Assembly: GCF_014633365.1 (NCBI RefSeq)
Contig: NC_068347.1
Location: forward strand, 17,320,433 to 17,384,432
Source of the DNA: Diospyros lotus
Lineage: Eukaryota; Streptophyta; Magnoliopsida; Ericales; Ebenaceae
Direction: 5' to 3'
DNA: 64,000 nucleotides
Shown: one piece after another, positions 35,801 through 49,363 of the stretch
Position numbering within the stretch: position 1 is the first letter of the stretch
How the letters are laid out: the number at the start of each line of letters is the position of its first letter
Notes under the pieces: model-generated
Told to the model about the DNA's origin: nothing
The model's database searches: none
The model's input: only the letters and a program-made list of their open reading frames with translations
Position numbers and translations under genes: made by a program

Positions 35801-38800
35801 TGATATGCAATTTATTGAACCTCAAGATCTCGAATGTAGCCTTAAGGTGGTCTAAGTGTTGGTCAAAAGAGGGGTTATAAACCAAGATGTCATAAAAAAA
35901 AAACCAACACAAACTTTCTAAGGTAAGGCTCAAAGATTTGGTTCATGAGGGCTTGGAATGTGGCTGGTGCATTGGTTAGACCGCAGGGCATGACAGTGAA
36001 TTCAAAGTGGCCATGGTGCGTTTTGAAGGTTGTCTTGGAAATGTCGTTAGGATCCATCCTAATTTGATGGTATCCCGACCTTATGTCCAACTTAGAGAAA
36101 ATAGAGGCACGTTTAAGTTCATCCAAAAGGTCCTCAATGATAGGAATAGGGAACTTATCTTTAATAGTAATGGCATTGAGTTGTCTATAATCGATACAGA
36201 ATCGCCATGTATCATCTTTTTTCTTAACCAATAGGATAGGGGAAGCAAATGGACTATGGTCTGGTCAGATTATAGATTGGGTTAACATATCCTTGACAAG
36301 CTTCTCGATTTCAAATTTGAGTTTTGGGGGGTATTAGTAGGACCCTAATGTTCACTGGTTCGGCATTAGGTACAAGGGGTATGGTGTGGTCCAAGGATCT
36401 TTGAGGGGGAAGGGTTTTAGGCTCTACAAACAAATCTTGGTATTCAATTAAAAGTATATCAAGGAGAGTCAATTCGTGTACCTACGAATTAGCTGTGAGT
36501 GAGGAGTCTTCCTATTGAGATGCTCCTTCCGCCTCCAATTCCAACTGTCCAGTAGCCTCAATTGAGAATAGTTGGGCTACTTGTGATATCTTCTTCTTGA
36601 ACAGCTTTTGCAACTTTTTTTCCCTTAATCATCTTACATGCTCCCACTTCCATATTTCCTTGTAATACTACCCTCCTCCCATCCTTTTCTAGGGTAACCT
36701 CCATTTTGTTAAAATCAAAGCTGGTTGGACTTACTTCCCTCATCTAATCAACCCCAAGAACAATGTGGCATCCCCCTAACTTCAGCAACCTTAGGTCAGC
36801 CTGGTAGTCCTCCCCTTGCATTTCCCAACAAAATCCTAGGCACACGGATTTGCTGATGACCCTGCTTCCATTGGCCACAGTTACAGACAATGGGTGAGTG
36901 CAAGTTAACGGCCACTTCATCTTTTTAGCTGTGCCCTCGTCTATGAAACTGTGGGTACTCCCACTGTCAATTAAGACCATGAGGGTGTTGTCTTAGACCT
37001 TACCCTCCACTTTTATGATCTTGTTGCTGGCCATTGCTTTTATAGCCTGTAAGGAAATGGCCCATCCTCCCTCTTCTTCCTCCATAGTGATTTCTTCCTC
37101 TTCTTTCCCTTCTGCTCCCTCCAATAGGAGTAGTTGTTTCTTACTACTGGCCATTCCTTTTATAGCCTGTAAGGAAATGGCCCCTTCTCCCTCTTCTTCC
37201 TTTTCTTCCTCCACAGTGATTTCTTCCTCTTCTTTCCCTTCTGCTCCCTCCAATAAGAGTAGTCATTTCTTACATTGGTGCCCTGATGTATATCTGTCCC
37301 CACACCTAAAGCACAAACCCGCAATCCTCCTCTGCTCTACGATCTTATCTCTTGGGGGCAAGCTTGAGTACTAGGGTGCATTGGTCAAATACTTCACCCC
37401 TGTTCCTCCCCTAAATTTTCCTTACTCTGCATCCTTCCTCCATACGGCATCATCCCTGGATTCATTCCCCTGCTCGACCCCCTCTGCTTCTTCATCAAAG
37501 CCTCAACAGTCAGTTCTTGTAATAGTGCATCTTATGATGCCTCCTGTACCGATCTTGGCCTCATCATCTTTACCATGGACTTGAGATTATCGCTCAATCC
37601 ATTAATGAAACTCAACACAAAATACTCCTCCGTTAAGTAGGGGTTTCTGTGGAGCATAAGCGACTTTAGCTCTTCAAATTTGAATTGTTACTCATGAACC
37701 ATACCCATTTGCTTCAATTTATTGAATTCTTCTACAATATCTACCATCCTTCGTTTGCCAAACCTTTCACAAAGTCCCCTGGCGAATTCATCCCAATTGT
37801 GGCCTTCTCTCACCCCAGACCAACCTTGAAACCATATATCTCCTACATCATTTAGATATGCTGAGTCCAGGTTAATTTTCTGGTCCTCGACCACCTAATG
37901 GATATTGAATAACTTCTCACATCTCCGAATCCACCATCTTGGCTTAGTCTCATCAAACACCGACAACTCTAACTTGGGCACTGGAAAATTAGAGTGACCC
38001 AAATTCACCACCATCCCTGGTCTCCTCTCCACTACTCCTTCGCCCATCCCCACCTGATCACCCCCCCCCCTAATTTAGACGATCCTACCACCCTATGACT
38101 CATGCCCATACCTAGTAGTATTGGACCCAATTGTTCACAAGGGGGAAAGTCCGGGGATATTCTAACCTGCACCTGGTTCGAGAACATCAGCCATCTGATC
38201 TCGAACCATGTTGCTATGCTCCCACATCTCTTCTCTGATTTGGTTGCGCATATCTCCCTACAACCAATCAGCCACAACTTCCAACTTCTTGTCCACCGCT
38301 CCGATCGCGTCCTCCATACTTCCCACCCGTTGTTGCACCTCATTCACTATAGTAGTTACTTGTTGTAACTGCATCTCCATTTGTTTCATGCGGGTACCGT
38401 CAGCCATAGTATCTCAACCTCTAAAAACGTCGGCCAAGAAAGTGCTCTGATACCAATTTGTCAGATTCTTGATCTGATAAGTGAGTTCTCAATCGCTTGA
38501 GAATGGCAAGAGAAGAGAGAATCAAAAAGAAAGAGAGAACGAGAATTGAGAGGGAAAAGAATTTGAGAAGGAAACTAATTTCTAGATTTCATTCAACATG
38601 TGGGGGTAGGTGGAGATCAAATGTTTTTATATTGATCTATAGCCTAAATGGGCACCAAAACGGTTATCCCACCCACTTGCTTTACAACTTGCCCGATAGC
38701 ATTGTAGAACATTTCTCTAGCTATGCTTATCCGTGGCTTTTATTTACACAAGGCCTCAGCCTACTAACATCCAACTAACGTAATGGTTTGCTCCAATATT

Positions 38801-41800
38801 CAACTAACATCCAACTGACGTAACACTGTCTACATTTTGTTCAGTATTTTATGGACTACATGGTTGGAAAGGAATAGAATGGCGTATTAATGGTTTGCTC
38901 CCAGCCTCAGTATCTATTCAAGCTTGCCAGTACACGCCTCTTCTATTGGGTACAAGCTTGGGAGTTGGGCCCCCTCATTTCCATATTCCCTCTCACTACT
39001 TTTTATGAGTGTGGATTTGTTACATTTTTGGAAGTAACTGTTGGCCTGATCCAGTTTCAAATGGCAGATCTGAGATTCGGCTTCAGAAGGGTTTTGGTTT
39101 TGGTTTTGGCTTCTAATTCTCCAGCATTGGTTGTGGTTGTGAGATTCAAATTGTGGTCTTGTTTGGAATACTTTTTGGTAGTGCTTCATGGGCTTTGTTG
39201 TCAGGGTTGTTTGTTGGCTATAATGTTCCTAATTTTATTTGCATTAATAAAATTCTATCTTCTCTCAAAAGAGGTTTTTAGTAGAGCTTCTGAAACTTTT
39301 TTTTGGGCATAAAATTAAAACGGCAATAAGTTTTTGTGTAAAGAGTAGATATCTAAGAGGATGAAAACATCTATAGCCAAAAATGAGAGAATGCTAGGCT
39401 TTACCATATCATTCAGAATCAGAACTAGAAACAAATTTCCTTGTTAGGAGAAAATGGGTTTCTTACAGATGAAAGCTATAAGAAACAGCATCACGTATGC
39501 TGATAATATAGAGCATAAGCAACAGTGCATGTCTCTCGCATCTAGCAGGCACTATGTTGTCAAACTTCATAACAATACTGACATTGCAACAAAAACTGCA
39601 TCACAAGTCTTCTCAACCAGGGAAAATTCAAATACATTTCAGAACTTCTTCAAAAGGCACAAATCCTTCCAGGTATGTCCAATGATGATATAGTTTGAGA
39701 TCTATAGGTTCAGTTTAATCTTCTCTAAGCCATGAACTACCAGAGTTATGGGATTGAGGCATAAAAATTTTCACAAATTTAGGTGTATGCAGTGAAATGC
39801 TCATTATACAGCAAAAGATTCAGTGCCAAACATCCAAACCCCCCACTCATTTTGGACAGATGTCGTATTCTAAAACAATTTAAACAGAATCCAGGAAAAA
39901 TTAGAGAGTTTATCATGATCTACTAGACAGCATGCTTTCATTCTTGACAGATAATAGAACATTCTACTAACCCCAGAAATCAGGAGAAAATACTGTTGGT
40001 AAGGATTTCACCCTAGCAAAGCCAATAAAGTTAGTATTGTGAGGCTTTTTATCCAGTCAGATGAGAGTTTACTACTACTGAAGTCACAATAACCCAAAAA
40101 AAAAAAGATGGTCATATTTAGCAAAATATGAAATTTTATACAACTGGACAGCCAAAACATTCATTAATTTACAAAACTTCAATTCCAGTTGACATCACTA
40201 CTAACAAGATATCACTGTTTACAACTGAGTGACCTACAAGCATGGTGGTGTGGGTTTCTAATTGTAGTAGTTACAAGTATCAGGAGACTACAAATCAACT
40301 AATAGATTAGGAGAATAGCTAGTAAATTGACATGTATACCTTAGCCTCATAAGATTTTCTCACAAGGGAATGACTCTTTGGCAACCAAAAGAAAAGGAAG
40401 AAGACAATAACATTATAAATCACAAAAGAAATGCAATTTCAAATGGTTGACAATGCCATGATTGTCAGAACTGTAAACATGGAACTGCATCTCCTTTTTC
40501 ATTGGAAAATAATTGGGTGCAGATCGTTCAACCATAGATGATCACATTGCAAAGCTGCACCTTCTAGTAACAAAAAGAAAATGATGCAATTGCTTAACAC
40601 CACACCCAAAGTCTTAAAAGGTAGAAACAGAAATATCACACATTCTAACTACTAAATAATTGATGGATGGGACAATAAAAGTTGTGTCACTAGCCTCATA
40701 TGGATAATCCATCTTGCTGATGATATTGTAGGCTTGCCATGGAGGCACCATGATCTGCAGAAAATGAAAGGATAATATAAAGATGAAAGCTTGTTACAGA
40801 ACAAGGAAGAAAAAGAAATTAAACATAAACCATTAAAGAGTTCCAAAAAAAAAACACAGGAGAAAAAGAAGTAAAAATTATGTAGTAACAAAATGCTGGT
40901 TTTTTAAAATTTATGGAAGATTTTCGCTATTAAAGGAAAAGAAACCTTTTCTTTTGGTACATTAAATTTACAGGTCTAGGCAATGCCAATATCCCTCTTC
41001 TCCAACCCCACCCACCCCCCACCATACACTCAAACAAAAAAACAAACAAAAAAGAGCAATTACATTGTAATATGGCATTGGACGTACTCTAATTATTTAT
41101 GCCTTTATCTGCACATCAAGTTTTAACACTTCTGCAGTTCTCCTTTCTAGGAAAGAAAACTACCATGAAGCTGATGTCATGTATCTATCATCAGTTCTCT
41201 ATTTATCCCTGCACACAAATTGAGACATGAATCCTACTATCCTCACTTTTTGTGGGTAATAGAAAAATGAATTAGATTTCACAAATCCCCATTCTTATTT
41301 ACATCTCCCGATCTGATCAAGCAAGAGCAAGAAATTTGGCATCTCTTATACACAATCTTTCAAGTGTGGCAATCCTTGCACTCTTATTGCTCTACTATGA
41401 ACTTAGAATACTTACACCATTGTTGATATTGATCAATAAAAAGGTATCACCAAAGATGAGCCCAGCCCATACATTGTTGCAATTCATTACATTATTGACA
41501 TAAACTTAACTATTGGTTTATTTATGGCTGTACTCATTTGACATTGACATAAATCACAACCTTTAATTGACCTTCTCATCAAGCATAAAAACTCTGAATG
41601 TAAGTGTGAATCCATTCCAAGCATGTGTTTTTATATGCCTGATCCTTGGATATATAAATTTTTTTGTCAAACAGTCACATCTAGTCTCCAGTGGTCAAGA
41701 CTCCAAAGACACGTTAAAATATAAGTCAGAGATGCCACATGGCATGTCCCACAATACTGACCTTGTTGAGATTGGATTTATATGTAGGTTACAAGTTAAG

Positions 41801-44800
41801 AATGCTTACTTTGTTTCTGTATATTTCTTCATAAGCAATGAATGTTGATCCATGATTTTGAGATTGCAAAGAATAATAAAGTATTGAATAACAACGTACT
41901 TAACAGTAATTTATTGACAATTGAATCTAAAATTTGTGCCAAAGATAGCACCTTAAAATCAGAATCCCAGTATAACCCTAGCTCAGTTGTTCTGAGTTCC
42001 CACTCAATATCCCTCTTCAAGCAATATATTCATTCTTTACCAATGCTGTGGTTAAGCTACCTCCATGTTTATTAGTGATTTCAACAAAGTTTCTTTGGAG
42101 TTTTAATCAATCTTATTCAGAAAAACATAATTCTCTTTTATCTCTCCATAACTTGTGTTGCATTTAAGCATATAAAAAAAGTACTATACTCCAAAGAAAT
42201 GTTTCTTTAAAAATGTAACAATCTGTGATATACTGTAAATACCTGAAGTTTTAGGGAGTATTATAAAATACATATGTACACACACACACACAAAAGAATA
42301 CATGTAGAGATAAATGCATAATATTGTCAAGCCCTCAGATTGTGGGCTGGACAATTGAAGAAATTCGAGCAGAATTCCGAGAAGAAGAGATGAATTTAGG
42401 AAGAAACAGATAGAATGAGGAAGGATGGAGAGGGAGAGAATGAGATAAAGTTAAGAGAGAGATATTGAAAGTGTAAAAATTGTTATTAGTCTCGATGCCC
42501 TTCCCTCTCACTGCCGCAGGTCTCTTATAGAGCCTATAGCAGCACTTATAACAGTATAACAGTAAACTAACACACACCACAGCAAAGAGTAGGCTGTTGT
42601 GCAGTTAGTTAATCCCCTAACTACATAACCCCCACCCCCCACCCCCCCCAAGCTAATTAACCACTAACGGTTAATACAAGTAGTTCTACCGATACATTTA
42701 CTGGTTTACCCCTAGGGTCATGACAATCCCCTCCCTTTCAAACAATTCTTGACCCCAAAAATTCAGAACAGTTGTGCCTTCTTCATCACCCAATTCCCAC
42801 CGGTGCTTCTTCTTGAATTTCATCCTCTACTCCTTCCATGTGCAGTAACTGCTTTTGGCATCAGTGGCCAGGGCTGAATTTGTCTCCACACCTATAGCAT
42901 AATCCTAACTTCCTTCTCTGCTCCCATAGCAGTTGATTTGGCTGCATCATGGCTTGGGTAAACTTTAGAGTTCCCATTTATTTGGTTCCCTCCCAAAGGT
43001 TGATAGAACATAGGCTAAGTTACTGTTGCAATTGTGTTCTTACCGAAAATTGCTTCCAATGCAAGCTCCTGTAACTTTGCCATCTCAGCAGCCTGCTTCA
43101 CTGTCACCGGCTGCATCATCTTGACCATCGGCCTCAGCTCCTCCTTAAGACTGCTCATGAAGCTGGACACAAAATAATGATCCGTTAGTGTTGGCTATGA
43201 ACTCCACATCAAGGATCTTAACTCCTCAAATCGTCTTTGATAATCAGCCACTTCTCAATTTATTAAATTCTTCAATCACATCCGTCATGGAATTTTCCCC
43301 AAAATGTTCGCACAGGTCTTCAACAAACTCAACCCAACTAAACCCAATTAACCTCAACTTCCCTTGTTTGAAGCCATCCTTGATACCATGAATCAGCCGT
43401 GTCATTAAGATAAGCTGATGCCAAAATTGATTTTCTGCCCTTCTGCTACATTGTAAAGCTGAAAAATCTCTCATATCTACGAATCCACCACCTCGGTTTC
43501 ACTCCATCGAAAACTGGTATTTCTAGTCTTGGTGCTAGAGTGTAAGTCGAGGATTGAGAATTGCTTTTTACCTAAATAGCTGGGCCCAAATTCGGACGCT
43601 CCTTAGTCCACTGCCCTTCTGAAACTCTAGGGGAATTACCATCACTGGCCAGAATTGGATCATGAATAGATCTTGGTGGGGATTCCGATCCAAAAACTCG
43701 AGGGAGAATTCCATCACATGGAAAGCCTGGATCGGAAATGGTTCTTGGTGGGAAATACGATGGCAAACGAATTTGAGGCAATATCATTAACAGCATGTTG
43801 AACATGCTATCTATTCTCTGCCCAAATTGATCCATCATCTCCCATTCTCTCCTATTCTCTTCTCCAATTCTCTCTGCATACCCTCTCGAGCTACAGCAAG
43901 ATCCCCTCGCACGCTCTCCCTTAAGGCCGAAATGTCCTCCCTGTGGCGGTTCAAGGCCTCTTGAATCCATATCGTCCCAATTTCTAGTGCTTCCATCCTT
44001 GACTCAAGCTATTTCATTCTTGTGCCTTCTACCATCTTATTTCTTTCAAGAATCCTCTACTTCAAGGACCAACAGTGACTTTCTGATCTTCTTACAAGGA
44101 CTGACGGTGAACTACAATCTCCTACGTCCACCTATATCTTGAATCCCACCATGCAATAACCCAAGAACAGAGGTTCAATAACCACCTAGCTTCAACCGAG
44201 ATCATTTCTTGAACATGCACAGTGCACCTCCTTCACATTCATCTTCTTGAACCTGCTCCTGTTTTGCCTTCGAGATTTGAACCCAATTTCAACGTCATGA
44301 ATCCTACTCCAATTACGACTGCCCTAGATCCGCCAACACTGCCTTGGCTTGTGTTCAGTTCACGCCTGTGGAAATTCCGTTCCAATTGCAATCACCTGGG
44401 TCTGCCAGCACTGCTTCGGAATGGATCCCCTCCATGCCTGTCTCTTCTGACTAGGTTCACATTCAATTCGGACCCAAGCTCGTTGGAATTTACCTGGGAG
44501 TTATGCACAATTGACACCCACGAACGCTCGATTGACCCACCGGCCACCATCTATTCCTTCACGTCAAGCATTTCTCTAGTACGCACCAATTACCCGAACC
44601 GATTAACCCACTTACCACCATCTATTCCTTTGTCATCGGTTTCCTGCTCCGGTCATGCACCTCTAGTCTGACCATGCCTACACTGTCGTCTCGCCTAACA
44701 GACCCATTTCACCAGCTGCCAAGAACGCTAGCTCTGATACCACTTGTCAAGCCCTTGGATTGTGGGTTGGACAATTGAAGGAATTCGAGCAGAATTCCGA

Positions 44801-47800
44801 GAATAAGAGATGAATTTAGGAAGAAACAAATAGAATGAGGAAGGATGGAGAAAGAAAGAATGAGAGAAAGTTAAAAGAGAGATATTGAAAATGTAAAACT
44901 TGTTATTAGCCTTGATGCCCTTCCCTCTCACTGCTGCAGGTCTCTTATAGAGCCTATAGCAACACTTCTAACAGTATAACAGCAAGCTAACAGTAAACTA
45001 ACACACGCCACAACAAAGAGTAGGTTGTTGTGCAGTTAGCTAATCCCCTAACTACTTAACCCCCCCAGCTAATTAACCACTAACGGTTGATACAAGTAGT
45101 TCTACCGATACATTTATTGGTTTACCCCTGGGGTTGTGACAAATATGATATTAGAATATATATATATATATATATATTCCAATATATGTATGAGTAGATC
45201 TTATCAAACAAGATGAGGACTCCTTGATCAGGTGCAAGCTGGACTTGCAAGATAAATATGAAAGTGATAATGATAATAGATATAATTGGTTAGGTTAGGA
45301 TAAATACCCAAAATAAATAAACAAATAAGAACATGTAATTAAGCAAAAACCAATTAGAAAATGGAGTATTCAAAACCAATCCTTAGCTAAACTAGATATG
45401 CATGATACTAGAGATAAATAGTCTAAAAACAATTTAAATAAATTAGAATCAGCTAGGATATGGATTGATATTGGACTAACCTAAATGAATCAGAAGTAGA
45501 AAAACACTTGTATGTATATAGATAACTGAGGGTGAGAGGAAAAACACACAGCAAACACAAAAGGGCAAGAAATAGGGTAGCAGCAACCTGCAAGGGAGAA
45601 CAAATCGTCGAATTTCAGCTTTTGAGTAAGCATCCTACATTTTTATTTTTAATCTTCTTCTTGCAATTCCTCTTTGTTGAATGGTTGGACGAATAAAACA
45701 GATTCTTGATTTGCATTGTACCAAGAAAGTCACCTAAACCAATTACCTTTAAGATCAAACTTTTTGCAAACTTAAAAATTGCATCCTGATTGCTTCGCTT
45801 TTCCACACTTGCATGAGATTAAGTTTACAGTGTTGAATGGTTGGACGAATAAAACAGATTCTTGATTTGCATTGTACCAAGAAAGTCACCTAAACCAATT
45901 ACCTTTAAGATCAAACTTTTTGCAAACTTAAAAATTGCATCCTGATTGCTTCGCTTTTCCACACTTGCATGAGATTAAGTTTACAGTGTTGAACCCCACT
46001 GTGAAGTGATTCAGGCTTTGAAGATTAAAATCCCACGTCAATTGCTGCATTACTTTAAGCGACCCAGAGAAAAACTATGAAATAATTTTAAGAAATTAAG
46101 GCTTCAATTTGGTAGAGTACTTAGGTGGGTCCCATCATAGATGATTGCACTTTGAGTCTTTGAATTAAAATTTTGTCAGCTAACCAACTTCACCGAAATA
46201 TAAATAAATTTTAAACTAGTGCAATCGCGTATTTCCCATATGATTTAGGCATTAAATTAATATAATGATGTCTACAAAAAAAAAAGAATAAAATACAGGA
46301 ATTAAGAATTCAATGGAGATTGAGAAAATAGGATGTGACGTCAAAAGATCTAATTTGATTTATTGGTTGTATCATTGCAAATTTTAGTTTCTTCACATAC
46401 ACTTGAGACACATTTGATGTAACCAGTTATTTGGCCTCGGTCACTGTGAGTTGGCAATATATGATTGTGACAAATGATTTTTATTTCCTTATCAAATATC
46501 ATGCATGCAAACAAATTCTCTTTATTGAAATTGCAATGCTTATGGGAACAAAAATTTATTTCTTAAAATCTTTTATTCCCATGTAAAATTGTTTTTCTTT
46601 ATTGCTGCTCCTACTTGTTCAACAGTTTAATTGTTATGACTATGAATGTGATTGCAAAGTATATTGCATTTCTTACTATGAATCAATTTGTTAATTATTG
46701 ATCAATGATTGGTTATGACTGTAATGGTTAGTACAGTTGATTGGCACACCAATTTTTTGGTATATGTTAAATGTTTTGGGAGAACCTTTGCTAGAATACT
46801 GCAAGTTAACAGCAATAAACATTAGCCCTGGTGCATCTTGATGATCCAAGTTAGCAGGGGTAATGCTAACTGTAAGTTTCAGCCAGCATGTGTATTTATT
46901 TTGGCATGGATGTGGCCAACGATTGTTACACGGATTTGTTTTGCTTAGTGTACTACTCCCATGAAATAGAAAATATTGAATTATCAACTAAATTGAAAAA
47001 GAAAATAGTTTATTTGGAAAAGAAAGAATTTCCTTGAAAAAGAATTTATTTGCCTTATTATGAAAAAAAAAAATTCTTGCATTTATTTCTTGAGAAAATT
47101 ATTTTCTTGAATAAAAGCTCATGCATATTGCTTACCCTGATTCCAACGATATATATTGTTCTGTGCACTGGGTTTCTAGATTCTTTTAAATTTTTAGGTA
47201 GCAGTTTAGCTGTGGAACTGACAAATCAATTAGCTTGAAGGAAGAAGGCAACTCAGTTATCTCAATTAGTTTAGCTATTCATTTTGGCATGTCCCACTTT
47301 GTTCTTGTGGGCTTTAGTTTGATCTTAGAAGATTTTATGGATTCTTAGTAGTTTGCTCCAAGATTGTTGCAGGTTGGATTTGTTCAGACAATTATTCAGT
47401 TTATTTATGGATTTGATTGTGTTTCAATTTGAATAAAAGTTCTTGTTATTGCTATGATACGATGTATACAAAGACTTACCTAATTCTAATGGGCTTACGG
47501 TTTGTTTAGGGTTAGGTGCCGGTCATGGGCCCCCAATGTGTTGTGACACACTTTTGAAGTATCCATGCTAGACACTGTTACACATTTGATAAATATGGGA
47601 AGCATGTCCAATTTGGCTAATTATATATTTGGAATTATACACAAAATATATATATATATGGAATCAATAAAGAGGTTTTTTTTTATTGAACTATATATGC
47701 ATTAAAAACTATATACTCATCCATAAAAACCATCCTATTTTAATAAATAAAAAATCAAATTAAAATCCATTAATAATAAAAAGAAAAGTTGCAACCACAT

Positions 47801-49331
47801 ATCCCTAGAGATAAAGCAATTATTGTATGAGTCAGAAATATGTGTACCTAATCAACAAGAATGGGACGAATCAGCTAATCACAGGACATACAACCTAATA
47901 TGATTAAATACAATTGGGTGGCCACATGTTCCCTTGTACCCATAGAATAGTTTCTGCTAGTGGTGAGAGAGAGAAATCCAATAGGCACATATATGCACCC
48001 AACACATATACTCAGTTAATATACCATAGTACATAGTCAAATATAAAGAATAAGAAGAATTGAAGTCCATTGCCAACCTTCCCTATGGAAACCAAAAGCA
48101 TGGTCCTGGCAGTGGGGATGCCTCCTAACATTACATTTGGTGAGCAAGAATTCCCTGGAATTAGCAGAAGGCTACTTCTACTGCTAAACATGATGCATAT
48201 GATAGGCTAGCAGTCACTATTACCTTAACAAATTTTCCTCGCATTTATTATTTAAATATAAAGATGCATAAGGAAATGAGCAAAGAGAATAGACACAAAG
48301 TACCTATTGTAGAAGCCCGGGCATTTCAAGTACTCTATGCATCTAAATATGTTAAAATAATGGCAAGAGCAACATAAAAGGAAACAAACAGAGAAAATTT
48401 TATGATCAAGTTTCAAGTTGACATGAGATGCGGTAGCCCAACTGCATTCTAGTTCAGATAGTTGATGCACACAAGTTCTTTAGTATACCTGTTCCGAGGA
48501 CAAACTGATCACATTTGAATACACACATAATGAAGCAACAAAAGAATAAAACAGATATCAATTCATGGAGGGACTCACATCATCTGCTGATATCCTTATT
48601 TGTAATTTATCTTTGCATTCAGGACACCGCATCACTCCCTGGAACATCAATAATGTAAAGTCAAACTTAACACCAAAAGATTATCAAAATTTGCTACAAA
48701 TTAGGTTAAAACAGAAGTAAATATATATGAAATTACAAAAAAAATAAATACAAAGTCAAGCACTAACATTTATATGCCAAGACTACAGCTTCAAGTTGTA
48801 TACCATATATAAGTCACAACATGCTTGAAGTGCAATCTAAGCTAGAAAGCAAGGATTAGAAGATTAGGGGATGGACACCCTTCAGCCGTACAATATATTG
48901 TCCTCTACTTATTTCAGATTATGGTATTCTATTTATTTATAAGAAAAGGTTTATATATTAAGAAGGTATTAAGTGATACAAACCATGTAGGGGAAAAAAG
49001 ATGGATCCAAAAAAACCTACTGATTCAAAGGTGGTTTAACATCCCAGAACTCCAATGCAAGAGAAAGTTTCAGTCACATTCAAAATGAAGCCATTGATCA
49101 CTTTGTCCTGACAGGGTTGGAAATTTAATTTTATCTGCTTCAAAAATAGCTCTTACCGATCCATCACAACTTGGGCAGTCTTTTGATGGCAGCGCTAAAT
49201 GAAGATCCATGCTGGAGGGAAGGTGCACTAATTCAGCTCTATTCTCAGCAATGGCATCTGCAACACTTTTAGCTGTTGCCTTCTCTCCACTGGGGGATCA
49301 TATAAACAAATTAGGATGGAAGCTTAAATCA

Positions 49332-49363
<32 letters not shown>

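Larger units (their letters stand above)
33228..38825 (-). mobile_element. Full-length Ty3/Gypsy chromovirus
   Basis: LTRs are 38459-38825 (5') and 33228-33597 (3'). The 5-bp target duplication CTGTC is exact (33223-33227 and 38826-38830). The primer site TGGTATCAGAGCACT (38455-38441) fits initiator-Met tRNA. Order on the minus strand: gag with zinc knuckle, protease, RT, RNase H, integrase, GPY/F, chromodomain, G-tract, LTR. This order and the chromodomain define chromoviruses. Stops and frameshifts in most domains make it inactive. It sits in intron 6, same strand as the host gene, inside an L1 relic. Confidence 0.93.
42325..45141 (-). mobile_element. Gag-only (TR-GAG-like) Gypsy derivative
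   Basis: Two LTRs (42325-42725 and 44745-45141) flank only 2 kb. The target duplication AATAT is exact (42320-42324 and 45142-45146). The minus strand has the primer site TGGTATCAGAGC just inside the right LTR and a purine tract GAAAGGGAGGGGATT before the left LTR. Between them only gag is found; protease, RT, RNase H and integrase are missing. Such non-autonomous elements are known as TR-GAG. It needs proteins from a relative to move. It lies in intron 5. Confidence 0.85.

Noticed and set aside
40688..40694. GT donor seven bases inside intron 6 (GAGGCTA|GTGACA)
   Set aside because: It adds seven bases and breaks frame with exon 7, whose start is fixed by its acceptor and conserved reading.
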